This document shows positions 1 to 5,317 of a stretch of 5,317 nucleotides of DNA, piece after piece. This stretch comes from Candidatus Altarchaeales archaeon (GTDB lineage Archaea > Altiarchaeota > Altiarchaeia > IMC4 > QMZM01): assembly GCA_003663045.1 (NCBI GenBank), contig QMZG01000091.1:1-5317 (forward strand). Direction: 5' to 3'. The position numbers and the translations under genes are program-made. Under the pieces are notes generated by a model. The model saw only the letters and a list, made by a program, of their open reading frames with translations. It had not been told where the DNA came from and searched no databases. Within the stretch, counting starts at the first letter, position 1, and the number at the start of each line of letters is the position of its first letter.

Positions 1-112
1 CAGGCAGTGCTCTGTAGCCGTATTTTCTTATTAAGGAACGTGCCCTTGTAACCAGATCACTGGATTCAACACAGACAGGTTCCTTTGTCATAATTTCTTT
101 AACAGATACCAT
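1..112 (-). CDS. CBS-domain protein, N-terminal 37 codons only (runs off the left edge)
   Basis: The minus strand from the ATG at 112-110 is open to the window edge and encodes 37 residues beginning MVSVKEIMTKEPVCVESSD. The pattern V-x-E-I-M-T followed by a short strand and a helix ending in a Y-R-A-L-P strand is the start of a first CBS domain. CBS pairs usually bind adenine nucleotides or S-adenosylmethionine and act as regulatory sensors, but the ligand cannot be judged from this fragment. The gene starts 31 bp downstream of the stop of the complete CBS gene at 144-680, on the same strand, so the two are probably cotranscribed and may be diverged duplicates. A GTGA six bases before the ATG could serve as a weak ribosome binding site. 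The C-terminal part, and any effector domain, lies outside the window. Confidence 0.9.
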   Translation of the reverse strand, partial: MVSVKEIMTKEPVCVESSDLVTRARSLIRKYGYRALP

Positions 113-143
113 TTTTTTCACAAAATAAGAATAGAATTTTCAG

Positions 144-680
144 CTAATCCTGTCCAGCACATTCCTCGCACAAGAGCCTACCATTGATATTTCTTAAATT
201 CTCAGAATAATTCCCGCACACCTCACAGTTTCCCGAGATAGTACCTGCTGGTGATGGTATATCGGCGATATCCCATTTGCTATGCTCACTTATCAGGAGA
301 TGCATCGCGGGTTCTACTCTAATCAAATCAAATTCAGAAAGAATGCCGATGATCTTTCCATTTTGAACAACAATTAATCTTCTAATATTTTTGTCCCTCA
401 TTATTCTTGCAGCATCATCTATGTCTTTATTGGGCGTAATAGTAATCAATGGGGAGGTCATAATCTCTGAAACGAGGGTTGTCTCGGGATTTTTACCATT
501 CGCGACTACCTTGGAAATTATATCCCTATCCGTAACAATACCTACCCCCTTGCCCTTTTCCATCACAATAACGGAGTCTATATCATTCTTTTTCATTATC
601 TCTGCTATCCTCTGTATATTCTCCTTGGGAGTAGCATAGATCACCCCCTTGGTCATAGTATCCCCAACCTTCAGTTCCAT
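144..680 (-). CDS. CBS-pair protein with C-terminal zinc-ribbon-like tail
   Basis: This 178-residue protein has two CBS domains: residues about 5-60, with the core GIVTDRDI at 47-54, and about 70-125, with GILSEFDLI at 112-120. Both have the usual I-M-T opening (TMTKG at 8-12, EIMTSP at 72-77). CBS pairs typically bind AMP, ADP, ATP or S-adenosylmethionine in the cleft between the repeats. The tail after residue 150 has four cysteines, C152-x2-C155 and C171-x2-C174, a zinc-knuckle or ribbon arrangement known at the ends of other archaeal CBS proteins. There is no enzyme, transporter or recognisable DNA-binding domain, and no signal peptide or membrane segment, so it is probably a soluble cytoplasmic sensor or adaptor. 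The start is supported by AGGA ending five bases before the ATG. It faces tgtA across a 130-bp divergent promoter region. The fold is certain; the ligand and target are unknown. Confidence 0.95.
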   Translation of the reverse strand: MELKVGDTMTKGVIYATPKENIQRIAEIMKKNDIDSVIVMEKGKGVGIVTDRDIISKVVANGKNPETTLVSEIMTSPLITITPNKDIDDAARIMRDKNIRRLIVVQNGKIIGILSEFDLIRVEPAMHLLISEHSKWDIADIPSPAGTISGNCEVCGNYSENLRNINGRLLCEECAGQD

Positions 681-810
681 TTTATCCTGTTTTTTATTTC
701 ATCTATCCTCATTGATTAATCGATATTTATCGTTAATATCCATCACCTTAATAGAATATGAGAAGATAGAATTAAAAAGTCATTAGATTTGAATATTAAA
801 AATTAGAAAA
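681..810. promoter_or_regulatory. Divergent promoter region, CBS genes / tgtA
   Basis: This AT-rich 130-bp spacer must hold start signals for both flanking genes. On the minus strand, ATAAATAT at 724-731 lies about 45-50 bp before the CBS start; an archaeal TATA box there would give initiation near 700 and a leader of about 20 bases that includes the AGGA motif. On the plus strand, ATTAAAAAG at 771-779 is the best TATA-like element for tgtA and would give a leader of about ten bases, fitting the lack of an obvious ribosome binding site before the tgtA ATG. The positions follow the usual 25-27 bp TATA-to-start spacing in archaea and are inference. Confidence 0.4.
715..737. repeat. Imperfect inverted repeat, possible operator
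   Basis: The arms ATTAATCGATA (715-725) and TATCGTTAAT (728-737) are reverse complements except for one extra T in the left arm, around a 2-bp centre. The inner part, CGATA-TT-TATCG, is a perfect match. The element overlaps the proposed TATA box of the minus-strand CBS gene, where a bound dimeric regulator would block TBP. A role as operator is inference, and AT-rich DNA yields such repeats by chance fairly often. Confidence 0.4.
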
Positions 811-2550
811 ATGGCAAGTGAATTTTTATTTGAATTTGAAATAAAGGACAAAGATATAGCAGCTAGAATCTGTAAACTGAAGATAAATGGTAAAGATCTC
901 GAGACCCCTTCATTGATGCCAGTCTATAACCCAAACAAGCCTTTGATAACCCCCAAAGAGATGAAAAGGGAATTCGGATGTGAAATCCTGATGGCCAATT
1001 CCTACATAATTCTGAAGAATGAAGAATTGCGAAATAATATCCTCCGGGATGGGATTCATAAGTTCATGAATTTTAATGGTATCATTGCTACTGACTCTGG
1101 TTCTTATCAGTTGATGGAATATGGAAATATTACTGCAACGAATAAGGAGATAATTGAATTTCAGGAGAAAATTGGCTCAGACATTGGCTCATTTCTTGAT
1201 ATCCCAACACTGCCAAATGCTTATAAACCCAGAGCTTTAGAACAACTGAAAATAACACTGGAAAGGGCAAGGGAAGCAAGGAATGCAAAATTTTTGGTGA
1301 ATGCTGGAATTCAGGGTTCAACATATTTGGACCTAAGGGAAATGGCGGCAAGAGAGATCGGCAGAGAATTCAGGTTATGCGCAGTTGGTGGAATAGTAAG
1401 ATTGATGGAAAATTATCGCTTTTCTGACCTGGTGGAAATTATTTCGGTAATAAAGAGAAATATTCCAATCAACAGGGTAGTGCATGCCTTCGGCATGGGG
1501 CATCCAATGGCATTTTCATTATCAATCGCCTTAGGTTGTGACCTGTTTGATTCTGCAGCCTATGCTCTGTATGCAGAAAATTTCAGATACATCACAGCCA
1601 GTGGAACCAAGAGACTTGATGAACTTGAATACCTGCCTTGCAGCTGTCCAGTATGCAGCAAGTATGGCTTAGAATTAAAGGAACTTCCAGAGAGGGAAAG
1701 GGTAAGGGAATTAGCCAGGCACAATCTCTATGTGAGTTTTGAAGAAATTAACAAGATCAAAGAGGCAATAAAGGAAAACAACCTGTGGGAATTTTTGGGG
1801 ATGAGATGCAGGGCTCATCCCGAACTGCTTTCTGGTCTGAAGAGATTGACTGAGCAAAAATGGCTGGCGGATCTTGACCCGATAACAAAGAAATCAGCAT
1901 TTTATCTCCAGGGTCCCGAATCAAAAAATAGAACGGAGGTAGTGAATGTAAAGAAAAGATTGAAGAGAGTTTATTCAGAAAATAGAAGAGAGGTGGCCCC
2001 ATTTGGTAAAATCCCCGCCGAGATTTCAGATGTTTATCCATTTAATTCATTTAATTCCTTGAGAGAATGGGGTAAGAAAAAAAATGAAAACAAAAATGAA
2101 TACAAAATCCCAGATATAGAAAAGATAAGGAAGATCATGGATTATCAATTCGGTTCGGGGGCTGGAGAATTAATAGCAGATAATGTAAGGATAAAGAGGT
2201 CAAGAAAGACGAAGAGGATAAGATGGATCTATGAGGAAAAGGAATTGATTGCATCGGTTAGGGCATCCGATCACTTCATAATCCCCAAAATGCCCCTGGC
2301 AGAAAAACTACATAAGAGATTTAAATATCCCAAATTAAGGGTTGTGATTCATGATGACGCAATTCCCTTTGTTTTGGAGGGAAAGAGTGTTTTTGCAAAA
2401 TTTGTTGAAGAGATTGACCCTAAGCTCAGGGCAAGGGACGAGGTATTGATTGTAGATAAAAATGATAAATTGTTAAGAACTGGGACGCTGATTCTTTCGC
2501 CGAGAGAGGTTGTGGATTTTGACAGGGGTATTGCTGTGAGGGTGAGATAA
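811..2550 (+). CDS. tgtA: Archaeosine tRNA-guanine transglycosylase (TgtA)
   Basis: TgtA exchanges guanine 15 in the D-loop of archaeal tRNAs for preQ0, which is later converted to archaeosine, a base that stabilises the tRNA core. At 579 residues it is full length for the archaeal family (about 580). The catalytic barrel fills roughly residues 1-345. DSGSYQ at 95-100 carries the conserved active-site Asp95, and DLFDSAAY at 244-251 carries the nucleophile, Asp247 by family pattern. The zinc site is C277-x-C279-x2-C282 with His304. The archaea-specific C1 and C2 regions follow, and the last 75 or so residues are a PUA RNA-binding domain (KSVFAKFV to the C-terminus). ATG 811 is the first ATG after an in-frame stop at 790-792. 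No clear ribosome binding site precedes it, so the transcript may have a very short leader. No other archaeosine or preQ0 gene is adjacent. All key residues are present, so it should be active. Confidence 0.97.
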   Translation: MASEFLFEFEIKDKDIAARICKLKINGKDLETPSLMPVYNPNKPLITPKEMKREFGCEILMANSYIILKNEELRNNILRDGIHKFMNFNGIIATDSGSYQLMEYGNITATNKEIIEFQEKIGSDIGSFLDIPTLPNAYKPRALEQLKITLERAREARNAKFLVNAGIQGSTYLDLREMAAREIGREFRLCAVGGIVRLMENYRFSDLVEIISVIKRNIPINRVVHAFGMGHPMAFSLSIALGCDLFDSAAYALYAENFRYITASGTKRLDELEYLPCSCPVCSKYGLELKELPERERVRELARHNLYVSFEEINKIKEAIKENNLWEFLGMRCRAHPELLSGLKRLTEQKWLADLDPITKKSAFYLQGPESKNRTEVVNVKKRLKRVYSENRREVAPFGKIPAEISDVYPFNSFNSLREWGKKKNENKNEYKIPDIEKIRKIMDYQFGSGAGELIADNVRIKRSRKTKRIRWIYEEKELIASVRASDHFIIPKMPLAEKLHKRFKYPKLRVVIHDDAIPFVLEGKSVFAKFVEEIDPKLRARDEVLIVDKNDKLLRTGTLILSPREVVDFDRGIAVRVR

Positions 2551-2650
2551 AGAAGTGAGATATCAAGATAATGAAACTGGAGTCCAGATGGGAGACCTCT
2601 AAGAAATATAATCAAGATGAATTCAGGTCACTTGAGAAGAGACAGGTTGA

Positions 2651-2655
2651 TTTTT
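2651..2655 (+). terminator. Possible oligo-T terminator of tgtA
   Basis: A run of five T lies 100 bp beyond the tgtA stop and about 25 bp before the proposed atpC TATA box. Archaeal RNA polymerase often stops at short T runs without a hairpin. Five T is a weak signal, and its only support is its position between two apparent transcription units. Confidence 0.2.
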
Positions 2656-2679
2656 GTCCCAAGCCACTTCGTAGGCAAC

Positions 2680-2689
2680 ATTTATAGAA
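2680..2689 (+). promoter_or_regulatory. TATA-like box of atpC
   Basis: ATTTATAGAA lies 25-34 bp before the atpC ATG. With the normal archaeal spacing, initiation would fall at or within a few bases of the start codon, giving a leaderless or nearly leaderless mRNA. The lack of any purine-rich ribosome binding site in front of the ATG agrees with this. It also suggests that atpC has its own promoter and does not depend on readthrough from tgtA. Confidence 0.45.
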
Positions 2690-2713
2690 TGAAATGTAAT
2701 AAATAGTTTTAAG

Positions 2714-3736
2714 ATGGCTATGGTAGATTATGCATATTCAAATACCAGGATTAGGGTGATGAAGAGTCTCTTTTTGAAGAACCGTGACTTAGAGGCATTA
2801 AGTAGGGCAAAAAATTTTGAGGATTATCTCACATCTCTAAAGCAGACCCAATATAGTGGAATCTTTTCTGGAATGGAAAAGGCCACTATCTACGAAATAG
2901 AGAGAGTTCTGAGCATAGATCTCAAAAAGACGATCGATAAGGTTATGGGCATATCCCCACAGAGTTGCGTGCCATTCCTTGATGCCGTTTCAAAGAAATA
3001 TCAACTTGAGTACATAAAGCTTATTTTAAACTCAAAAGTGGGTAATCTATCAGAAGAGGAGATCATGAGCAAATTCTTTATACCAGAAAAATCTACAGAA
3101 GAATTTCTATCGAGATTGATCAATCTTCCGATTGAGCCGATTGATGATATTATAGCCTTATTATGCAGTAGGTACAAGGGCGTGGATGAATTCATACCGG
3201 AGTCACCACAACTATTGGATATATTGATTGCTTTGGATAAATACTATTTTTCTGAACTCCAAAGATCAGTGAAGTATCTCAAAAGGGGGGATAAGAAAAT
3301 AGCCTCCAGGTTGATTTCAATGGAAATAGACATCAGCAATATAATGATAATCCTCCGCTCCATAACTCGTGGGTATGAGATTGAAAGATTCATCATTCCC
3401 AATCGTAGTTCTTATCTAACCGCACTAGATGGATACACCCCAGATAATGTGATTGAATTCATTGAAAATCTCTCCAAGACCATCTATGGTTCTGTGTTGG
3501 AGGATGTAGTACCTATCTATAAGAGAACAGACTCTTTACTGTACTTTGAATTGGCTCTGAAGCGATTTCTAATCGAGGAATGCAAGAAAATAATGAAAGA
3601 GCATCAATTTCAGCTAGGATTTATCCTCGGTTTTTTAAAACTGAAAGAAATGGAAATAGGAAATCTCAAAGCTATCTGTGTTGGCATTGGCGAATCATTA
3701 CCAAGTGAAGAGATTAGAGATTTGCTAGTCTTTTAA
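2714..3736 (+). CDS. atpC: A-type (V-type) ATP synthase subunit C, encoded alone
   Basis: Subunit C (homologue of eukaryotic V-ATPase subunit d) is the funnel-shaped connector that sits on the membrane rotor ring of the A1Ao ATP synthase and couples it to the central stalk D/F. The 340-residue length is usual for the family. The diagnostic opening is VDYAYSNTRIRVMKSLF (4-20), the central helix contains EIDISNIMIILR (204-215), and the closing signature is LGFILGFLKLKEMEIGNLKA (301-320) followed by ICVGIGE. The body is almost all helical, with no signal peptide or membrane span, as expected for this peripheral subunit. ATG 2714 follows an in-frame stop at 2690-2692; ATG 2720 is an alternative two codons in and would match the family N-terminus equally well. 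Oddly, none of the usual partners (H, I, K, E, F, A, B, D) flank it: tgtA is upstream and the opposite-strand fbp is downstream. It may be the only copy, relocated, or a second paralogue. Confidence 0.95.
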   Translation: MAMVDYAYSNTRIRVMKSLFLKNRDLEALSRAKNFEDYLTSLKQTQYSGIFSGMEKATIYEIERVLSIDLKKTIDKVMGISPQSCVPFLDAVSKKYQLEYIKLILNSKVGNLSEEEIMSKFFIPEKSTEEFLSRLINLPIEPIDDIIALLCSRYKGVDEFIPESPQLLDILIALDKYYFSELQRSVKYLKRGDKKIASRLISMEIDISNIMIILRSITRGYEIERFIIPNRSSYLTALDGYTPDNVIEFIENLSKTIYGSVLEDVVPIYKRTDSLLYFELALKRFLIEECKKIMKEHQFQLGFILGFLKLKEMEIGNLKAICVGIGESLPSEEIRDLLVF

Positions 3737-3761
3737 TAGCCGATGGTGGTAGAACCCCCTT

Positions 3762-3766
3762 AAAAA
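3762..3766 (-). terminator. Possible oligo-T terminator of fbp
   Basis: On the minus strand a run of five T begins 16 bases after the fbp stop, inside the 45-bp convergent gap shared with atpC. There is no comparable T run on the plus strand in this gap, so atpC transcripts may continue into antisense fbp. The call rests only on position and on the known use of T runs by archaeal polymerase. Confidence 0.25.
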
Positions 3767-3781
3767 TAGGAGATTCTAGAT

Positions 3782-4870
3782 CTAAAGCCTCTCAAACCTA
3801 CCCTCCAGCTTCTTCATGACATCCGGCAGGGTTGTGTATTCCATCTCACCCGGAGGCAGAAGGTGTGGCTGGAAGGGACCGTGGCGTCTCATATAATTAG
3901 CGAGTTCATTTGCCCGTCTTCTTGCATCGTCAAAGGAGACGTCTGAAAATGCATCAACTGGCCCCGTAAGTTTTCCGTTCTTTATGGAAAATGCCAGAGC
4001 AATTATCCTCGGGGGTCCATCAAACCTACTGGGGTTTGCTTCTTTTTCCCCAACCGGCATTAAGGGGCCCCTGTGGCTCCCTCGCATCCAGCCAGCTATT
4101 AGGAATGGTCTTGCAAACGGATCAAGAACCTCTCCAGTTGCCGGATAACCTGATTGTGCTCTCACCAGCATGGCGGGATCATCCTTCCCCACATATCTTC
4201 CCGCTATAAGGTTAACCTTTTCTGTACTTGCCACCGCCGCGATCTCTCCGGATTTTTTAAAGATGCGCTTAATTGCATAGATATCTGTCAATCCAATAAG
4301 AGAGAGAAGATCATAGGATTCTTCGGGTGTGTTGAGGATTATCTTTCTACTGCCTTTAACATCGTGAACCTCGAATTTGAAGCCATCATGCAGCTTTGGA
4401 TCGAGGACTAAACCAGCAGTACTGAAAGGATTGGCAAACATCTCGTATAGGGGTAGGTTAAATGCTGACGCCTCGGTCTTGTCTGCCATAAATGCAACGA
4501 ATACCTCGGCAGGTCTTTCCTCAATCTTCATTTCCGCTATTCCGGGACCCATCCCTCTGACGTTACCTGAGAATGCATCTGAGAGGAGATCCTGACCTGC
4601 CGCATAAAGACCCTGCTCCTTTGCCAGTTCTGCACCTTCCTTGAAGGTCTCCCATGCTAAGGAATGAATTTCCTTTGCATCAACACCCCTTTCATGAGTC
4701 ATGAGAAGCCCCACATCATCTCCGCATCTGGTGACATAGCAGTCAATTATCAGTTTACCTTTTTCTTCGTTCAGTTTTTTCTTGCAGAGATCCATAACCC
4801 TATCAGATGTCTTTATATGACCTCCAACACTTCCAATATCCGCCTTTATTATGCTTATAGTTGTCTTCAT
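3782..4870 (-). CDS. fbp: Fructose-1,6-bisphosphate aldolase/phosphatase (bifunctional, archaeal type)
   Basis: This enzyme joins dihydroxyacetone phosphate and glyceraldehyde 3-phosphate and then removes the C1 phosphate in the same active site, giving fructose 6-phosphate and making gluconeogenesis effectively one-way. It is cytoplasmic, Mg-dependent and octameric in studied members. The 362-residue length is typical. Visible active-site residues are D11 and H18 in KADIGSVGGH (9-18), D51-D52 in CGDDVG, Q93-D94 in AAGQDLL, and D130-K131 in MADKTE. The segment AGRYVGKDD (223-231) supplies Y226 and K229, matching the Tyr229 and Schiff-base Lys232 of characterised homologues shifted by three; Y345 in MEYTTLP matches Tyr348. 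All key residues are intact, so both activities are expected. The start is fixed by a strong GGAGGA seven bases upstream. No other glycolytic gene is adjacent. The gene converges with atpC, 45 bp between stops. Related bacteria also carry this enzyme, but the neighbours place it in an archaeon. Confidence 0.97.
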   Translation of the reverse strand: MKTTISIIKADIGSVGGHIKTSDRVMDLCKKKLNEEKGKLIIDCYVTRCGDDVGLLMTHERGVDAKEIHSLAWETFKEGAELAKEQGLYAAGQDLLSDAFSGNVRGMGPGIAEMKIEERPAEVFVAFMADKTEASAFNLPLYEMFANPFSTAGLVLDPKLHDGFKFEVHDVKGSRKIILNTPEESYDLLSLIGLTDIYAIKRIFKKSGEIAAVASTEKVNLIAGRYVGKDDPAMLVRAQSGYPATGEVLDPFARPFLIAGWMRGSHRGPLMPVGEKEANPSRFDGPPRIIALAFSIKNGKLTGPVDAFSDVSFDDARRRANELANYMRRHGPFQPHLLPPGEMEYTTLPDVMKKLEGRFERL

Positions 4871-4877
4871 TTTAAAT

Positions 4878-4883
4878 TCCTCC
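4878..4883 (-). promoter_or_regulatory. Strong ribosome binding site of fbp
   Basis: The minus strand reads GGAGGA, ending seven bases before the fbp ATG (the start codon occupies 4870-4868). It is the best anti-16S match in front of any gene in the window and fixes the start codon. It implies a leadered fbp mRNA, in contrast to atpC and tgtA, which lack such a site. Confidence 0.85.
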
Positions 4884-4935
4884 GATATTAATTAAAGGAA
4901 TGGAGAGAATAAAAGTGAGGTTATAGTAAACCAAC

Positions 4936-4959
4936 ATATCATATAAAATATCACATAAA
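4936..4959. repeat. 12-bp tandem duplication in the fbp promoter region
   Basis: ATATCATATAAA (4936-4947) is followed directly by ATATCACATAAA (4948-4959), differing at one base. Each copy contains a TATA-like core. The first, read on the minus strand as TTTATAT, is a reasonable fbp TATA box and would place the mRNA start near 4918, leaving a leader of about 50 bases. The pair could be duplicated promoter elements, two regulator half-sites on one DNA face, or a slippage duplication. The repeat itself is certain; the role is inference. Confidence 0.5.
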
Positions 4960-5043
4960 AAATTTAACGTTTATCTTATTGGAATGTGACCATAAAAGAT
5001 AAATGATGATCTGAGATGGAATTCAAATGAATTCTGATGTTTT

Positions 5044-5083
5044 GGTTGGTGATAGAGTGAATTACCCATCTTATTACCAAACC
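5044..5083. other. Possible hairpin in the intergenic region
   Basis: The left arm GGTTGGTGATA (5044-5054) can pair with TATTACCAAACC (5072-5083) over 11 pairs, with one G-U pair and one bulged A, around a loop of about 17 bases. No T run follows on either strand at the right distance, so it does not look like a terminator. It could be part of an untranslated RNA, a protein-binding inverted repeat, or chance. Confidence 0.3.
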
Positions 5084-5154
5084 TCCGCCAATTTTTTGAT
5101 AATCTGCTTATCTCTGTCGTCAAAGCAAGAAAATTACCAAGAGAAGCCTTCACT

Positions 5155-5178
5155 GGAAATTAAAATGGAAATTAAAAT
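5155..5178. repeat. Perfect 12-bp tandem duplication
   Basis: GGAAATTAAAAT occurs twice head to tail (5155-5166 and 5167-5178), and the identity extends through the next two bases (GG) and the T before each copy. It lies about 95 bp upstream of the gene at 5272, further than a core promoter but within range for a regulator. It differs in sequence from the other 12-bp duplication in this same spacer. Recent replication slippage explains a perfect duplication most simply. Confidence 0.6.
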
Positions 5179-5243
5179 GGTTTTACCTTGCCACTCTAAC
5201 TCTCGTTATCGAAAATTCCGAACCCCTTTGAAAAAACAAAACA

Positions 5244-5256
5244 TTTTAATAAAATA
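5244..5256 (+). promoter_or_regulatory. TATA-like element before the right-edge gene
   Basis: TTTTAATAAAATA lies 16-28 bp before the ATG at 5272. Normal archaeal spacing would start the mRNA very near that ATG, suggesting a leaderless message; no ribosome binding site is visible. The whole stretch 5240-5271 is almost pure A and T, so the exact box cannot be chosen. Confidence 0.3.
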
Positions 5257-5271
5257 GTAAAATAATAAATT

Positions 5272-5317
5272 ATGATGAACAGAAAAATCTTAATCGTTGC
5301 AGGGATTGTAATTTCAA
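5272..5317 (+). CDS. N-terminus of a probable exported or membrane protein (runs off the right edge)
   Basis: From the ATG at 5272 the frame stays open to the window edge and gives MMNRKILIVAGIVIS. A short positive start (N-R-K) followed by an unbroken run of Ile, Leu, Val, Ala and Gly is the pattern of a signal peptide or a single membrane anchor. TATA-like DNA sits just upstream and no ribosome binding site is seen, fitting a leaderless start; the second ATG at 5275 is an alternative. The family cannot be named from 15 residues. The gene is divergent from fbp across 401 bp, so shared regulation is possible but not shown. Confidence 0.6.
   Translation, partial: MMNRKILIVAGIVIS

Larger units (their letters stand above)
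4871..5271. other. 401-bp AT-rich intergenic region with divergent promoters and repeats
   Basis: This is the only long stretch without a convincing gene. Its left end holds the fbp ribosome binding site and candidate minus-strand TATA elements. Its right end holds TATA-like DNA just before the gene at 5272. Between these are two separate 12-bp tandem duplications (4936-4959 and 5155-5178), a GAATTC-aaat-GAATTC pair (5019-5034) and an imperfect hairpin (5044-5083). A 76-codon open frame at 5027-5257 has no ribosome binding site and no recognisable fold, and I do not call it a gene. I see no tRNA, no rRNA and no complete box C/D or H/ACA RNA. Confidence 0.6.

Noticed and set aside
391..639. 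Hydrophobic plus-strand frame opposite the CBS gene
   Set aside because: It is the shadow of a clear CBS-pair gene. The apparent membrane character comes from reading Asp/Glu/Lys/Arg-rich codons on the opposite strand.
3777..3784. Palindrome TAGATCTA at the end of fbp
   Set aside because: Eight bases overlapping a stop codon are expected by chance and have no hairpin or T run that would make a terminator.
5003..5060. Box C/D guide RNA
   Set aside because: ATGATGA matches box C, but the CTGA copies are too close (5011) or too far (5034) for a normal D' spacing, the C' box is only approximate (GTGATAG), and no closing D box follows at the right distance.
4971..5153. 60-codon minus-strand open frame upstream of fbp
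   Set aside because: It overlaps the promoter region of fbp, shows no motif or ribosome binding site and competes with another chance frame on the other strand.
5027..5257. 76-codon plus-strand open frame in the intergenic region
   Set aside because: It has no ribosome binding site, no recognisable fold or motif and an irregular composition, and it runs through the 12-bp tandem duplication (giving a repeated E-I-K-M). It looks like chance open frame in AT-rich DNA.
1..5317. A novel defence, mobile or biosynthetic system
   Set aside because: All complete genes are recognisable housekeeping or regulatory families with intact key residues. There are no transposase or integrase genes, no CRISPR-like repeats, no toxin-antitoxin pair and no terminal inverted repeats.

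Overview
The window is archaeal. It holds a full-length archaeosine tRNA-guanine transglycosylase (made only by archaea), an A-type ATP synthase subunit C, an archaeal-type fructose-1,6-bisphosphate aldolase/phosphatase, and short AT-rich upstream regions with TATA-like boxes and a mix of SD-led and apparently leaderless starts. The DNA is visibly AT-rich, with frequent AGA/AGG (Arg) and ATA (Ile) codons. A euryarchaeal-type lineage is plausible, but nothing here fixes the genus or shows whether it is a methanogen.

Layout from left to right. Positions 1-680 (minus strand) carry two CBS-domain genes in tandem. The upstream one is complete (144-680) and encodes a CBS pair followed by a zinc-knuckle tail. 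The second starts 31 bp downstream of it and runs off the left edge. A 130-bp divergent promoter region (681-810), containing an imperfect inverted repeat at 715-737, separates them from tgtA (811-2550, plus). After a 163-bp gap with a good TATA-like box comes atpC (2714-3736, plus), standing alone with no other ATP synthase gene beside it. It converges with fbp (3782-4870, minus) across only 45 bp. A 401-bp intergenic region (4871-5271) then holds the divergent promoters of fbp and of a right-edge gene (5272 onward, plus), two unrelated 12-bp tandem repeats and a possible hairpin. I see no convincing gene in it. The right-edge gene shows only 15 codons, which look like a signal peptide or membrane anchor.

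The genes serve different core functions: nucleotide-sensing regulation (CBS), tRNA modification (TgtA), ion-driven ATP synthesis (AtpC) and gluconeogenesis (Fbp). Strand changes and spacing suggest four or five separate transcription units, with only the two CBS genes likely cotranscribed. There is no mobile element, CRISPR array, defence cassette, rRNA or tRNA. I found no previously undescribed system. The points most worth a second look are the isolated atpC, the operator-like inverted repeat between the CBS genes and tgtA, and the repeat-bearing 401-bp intergenic region.
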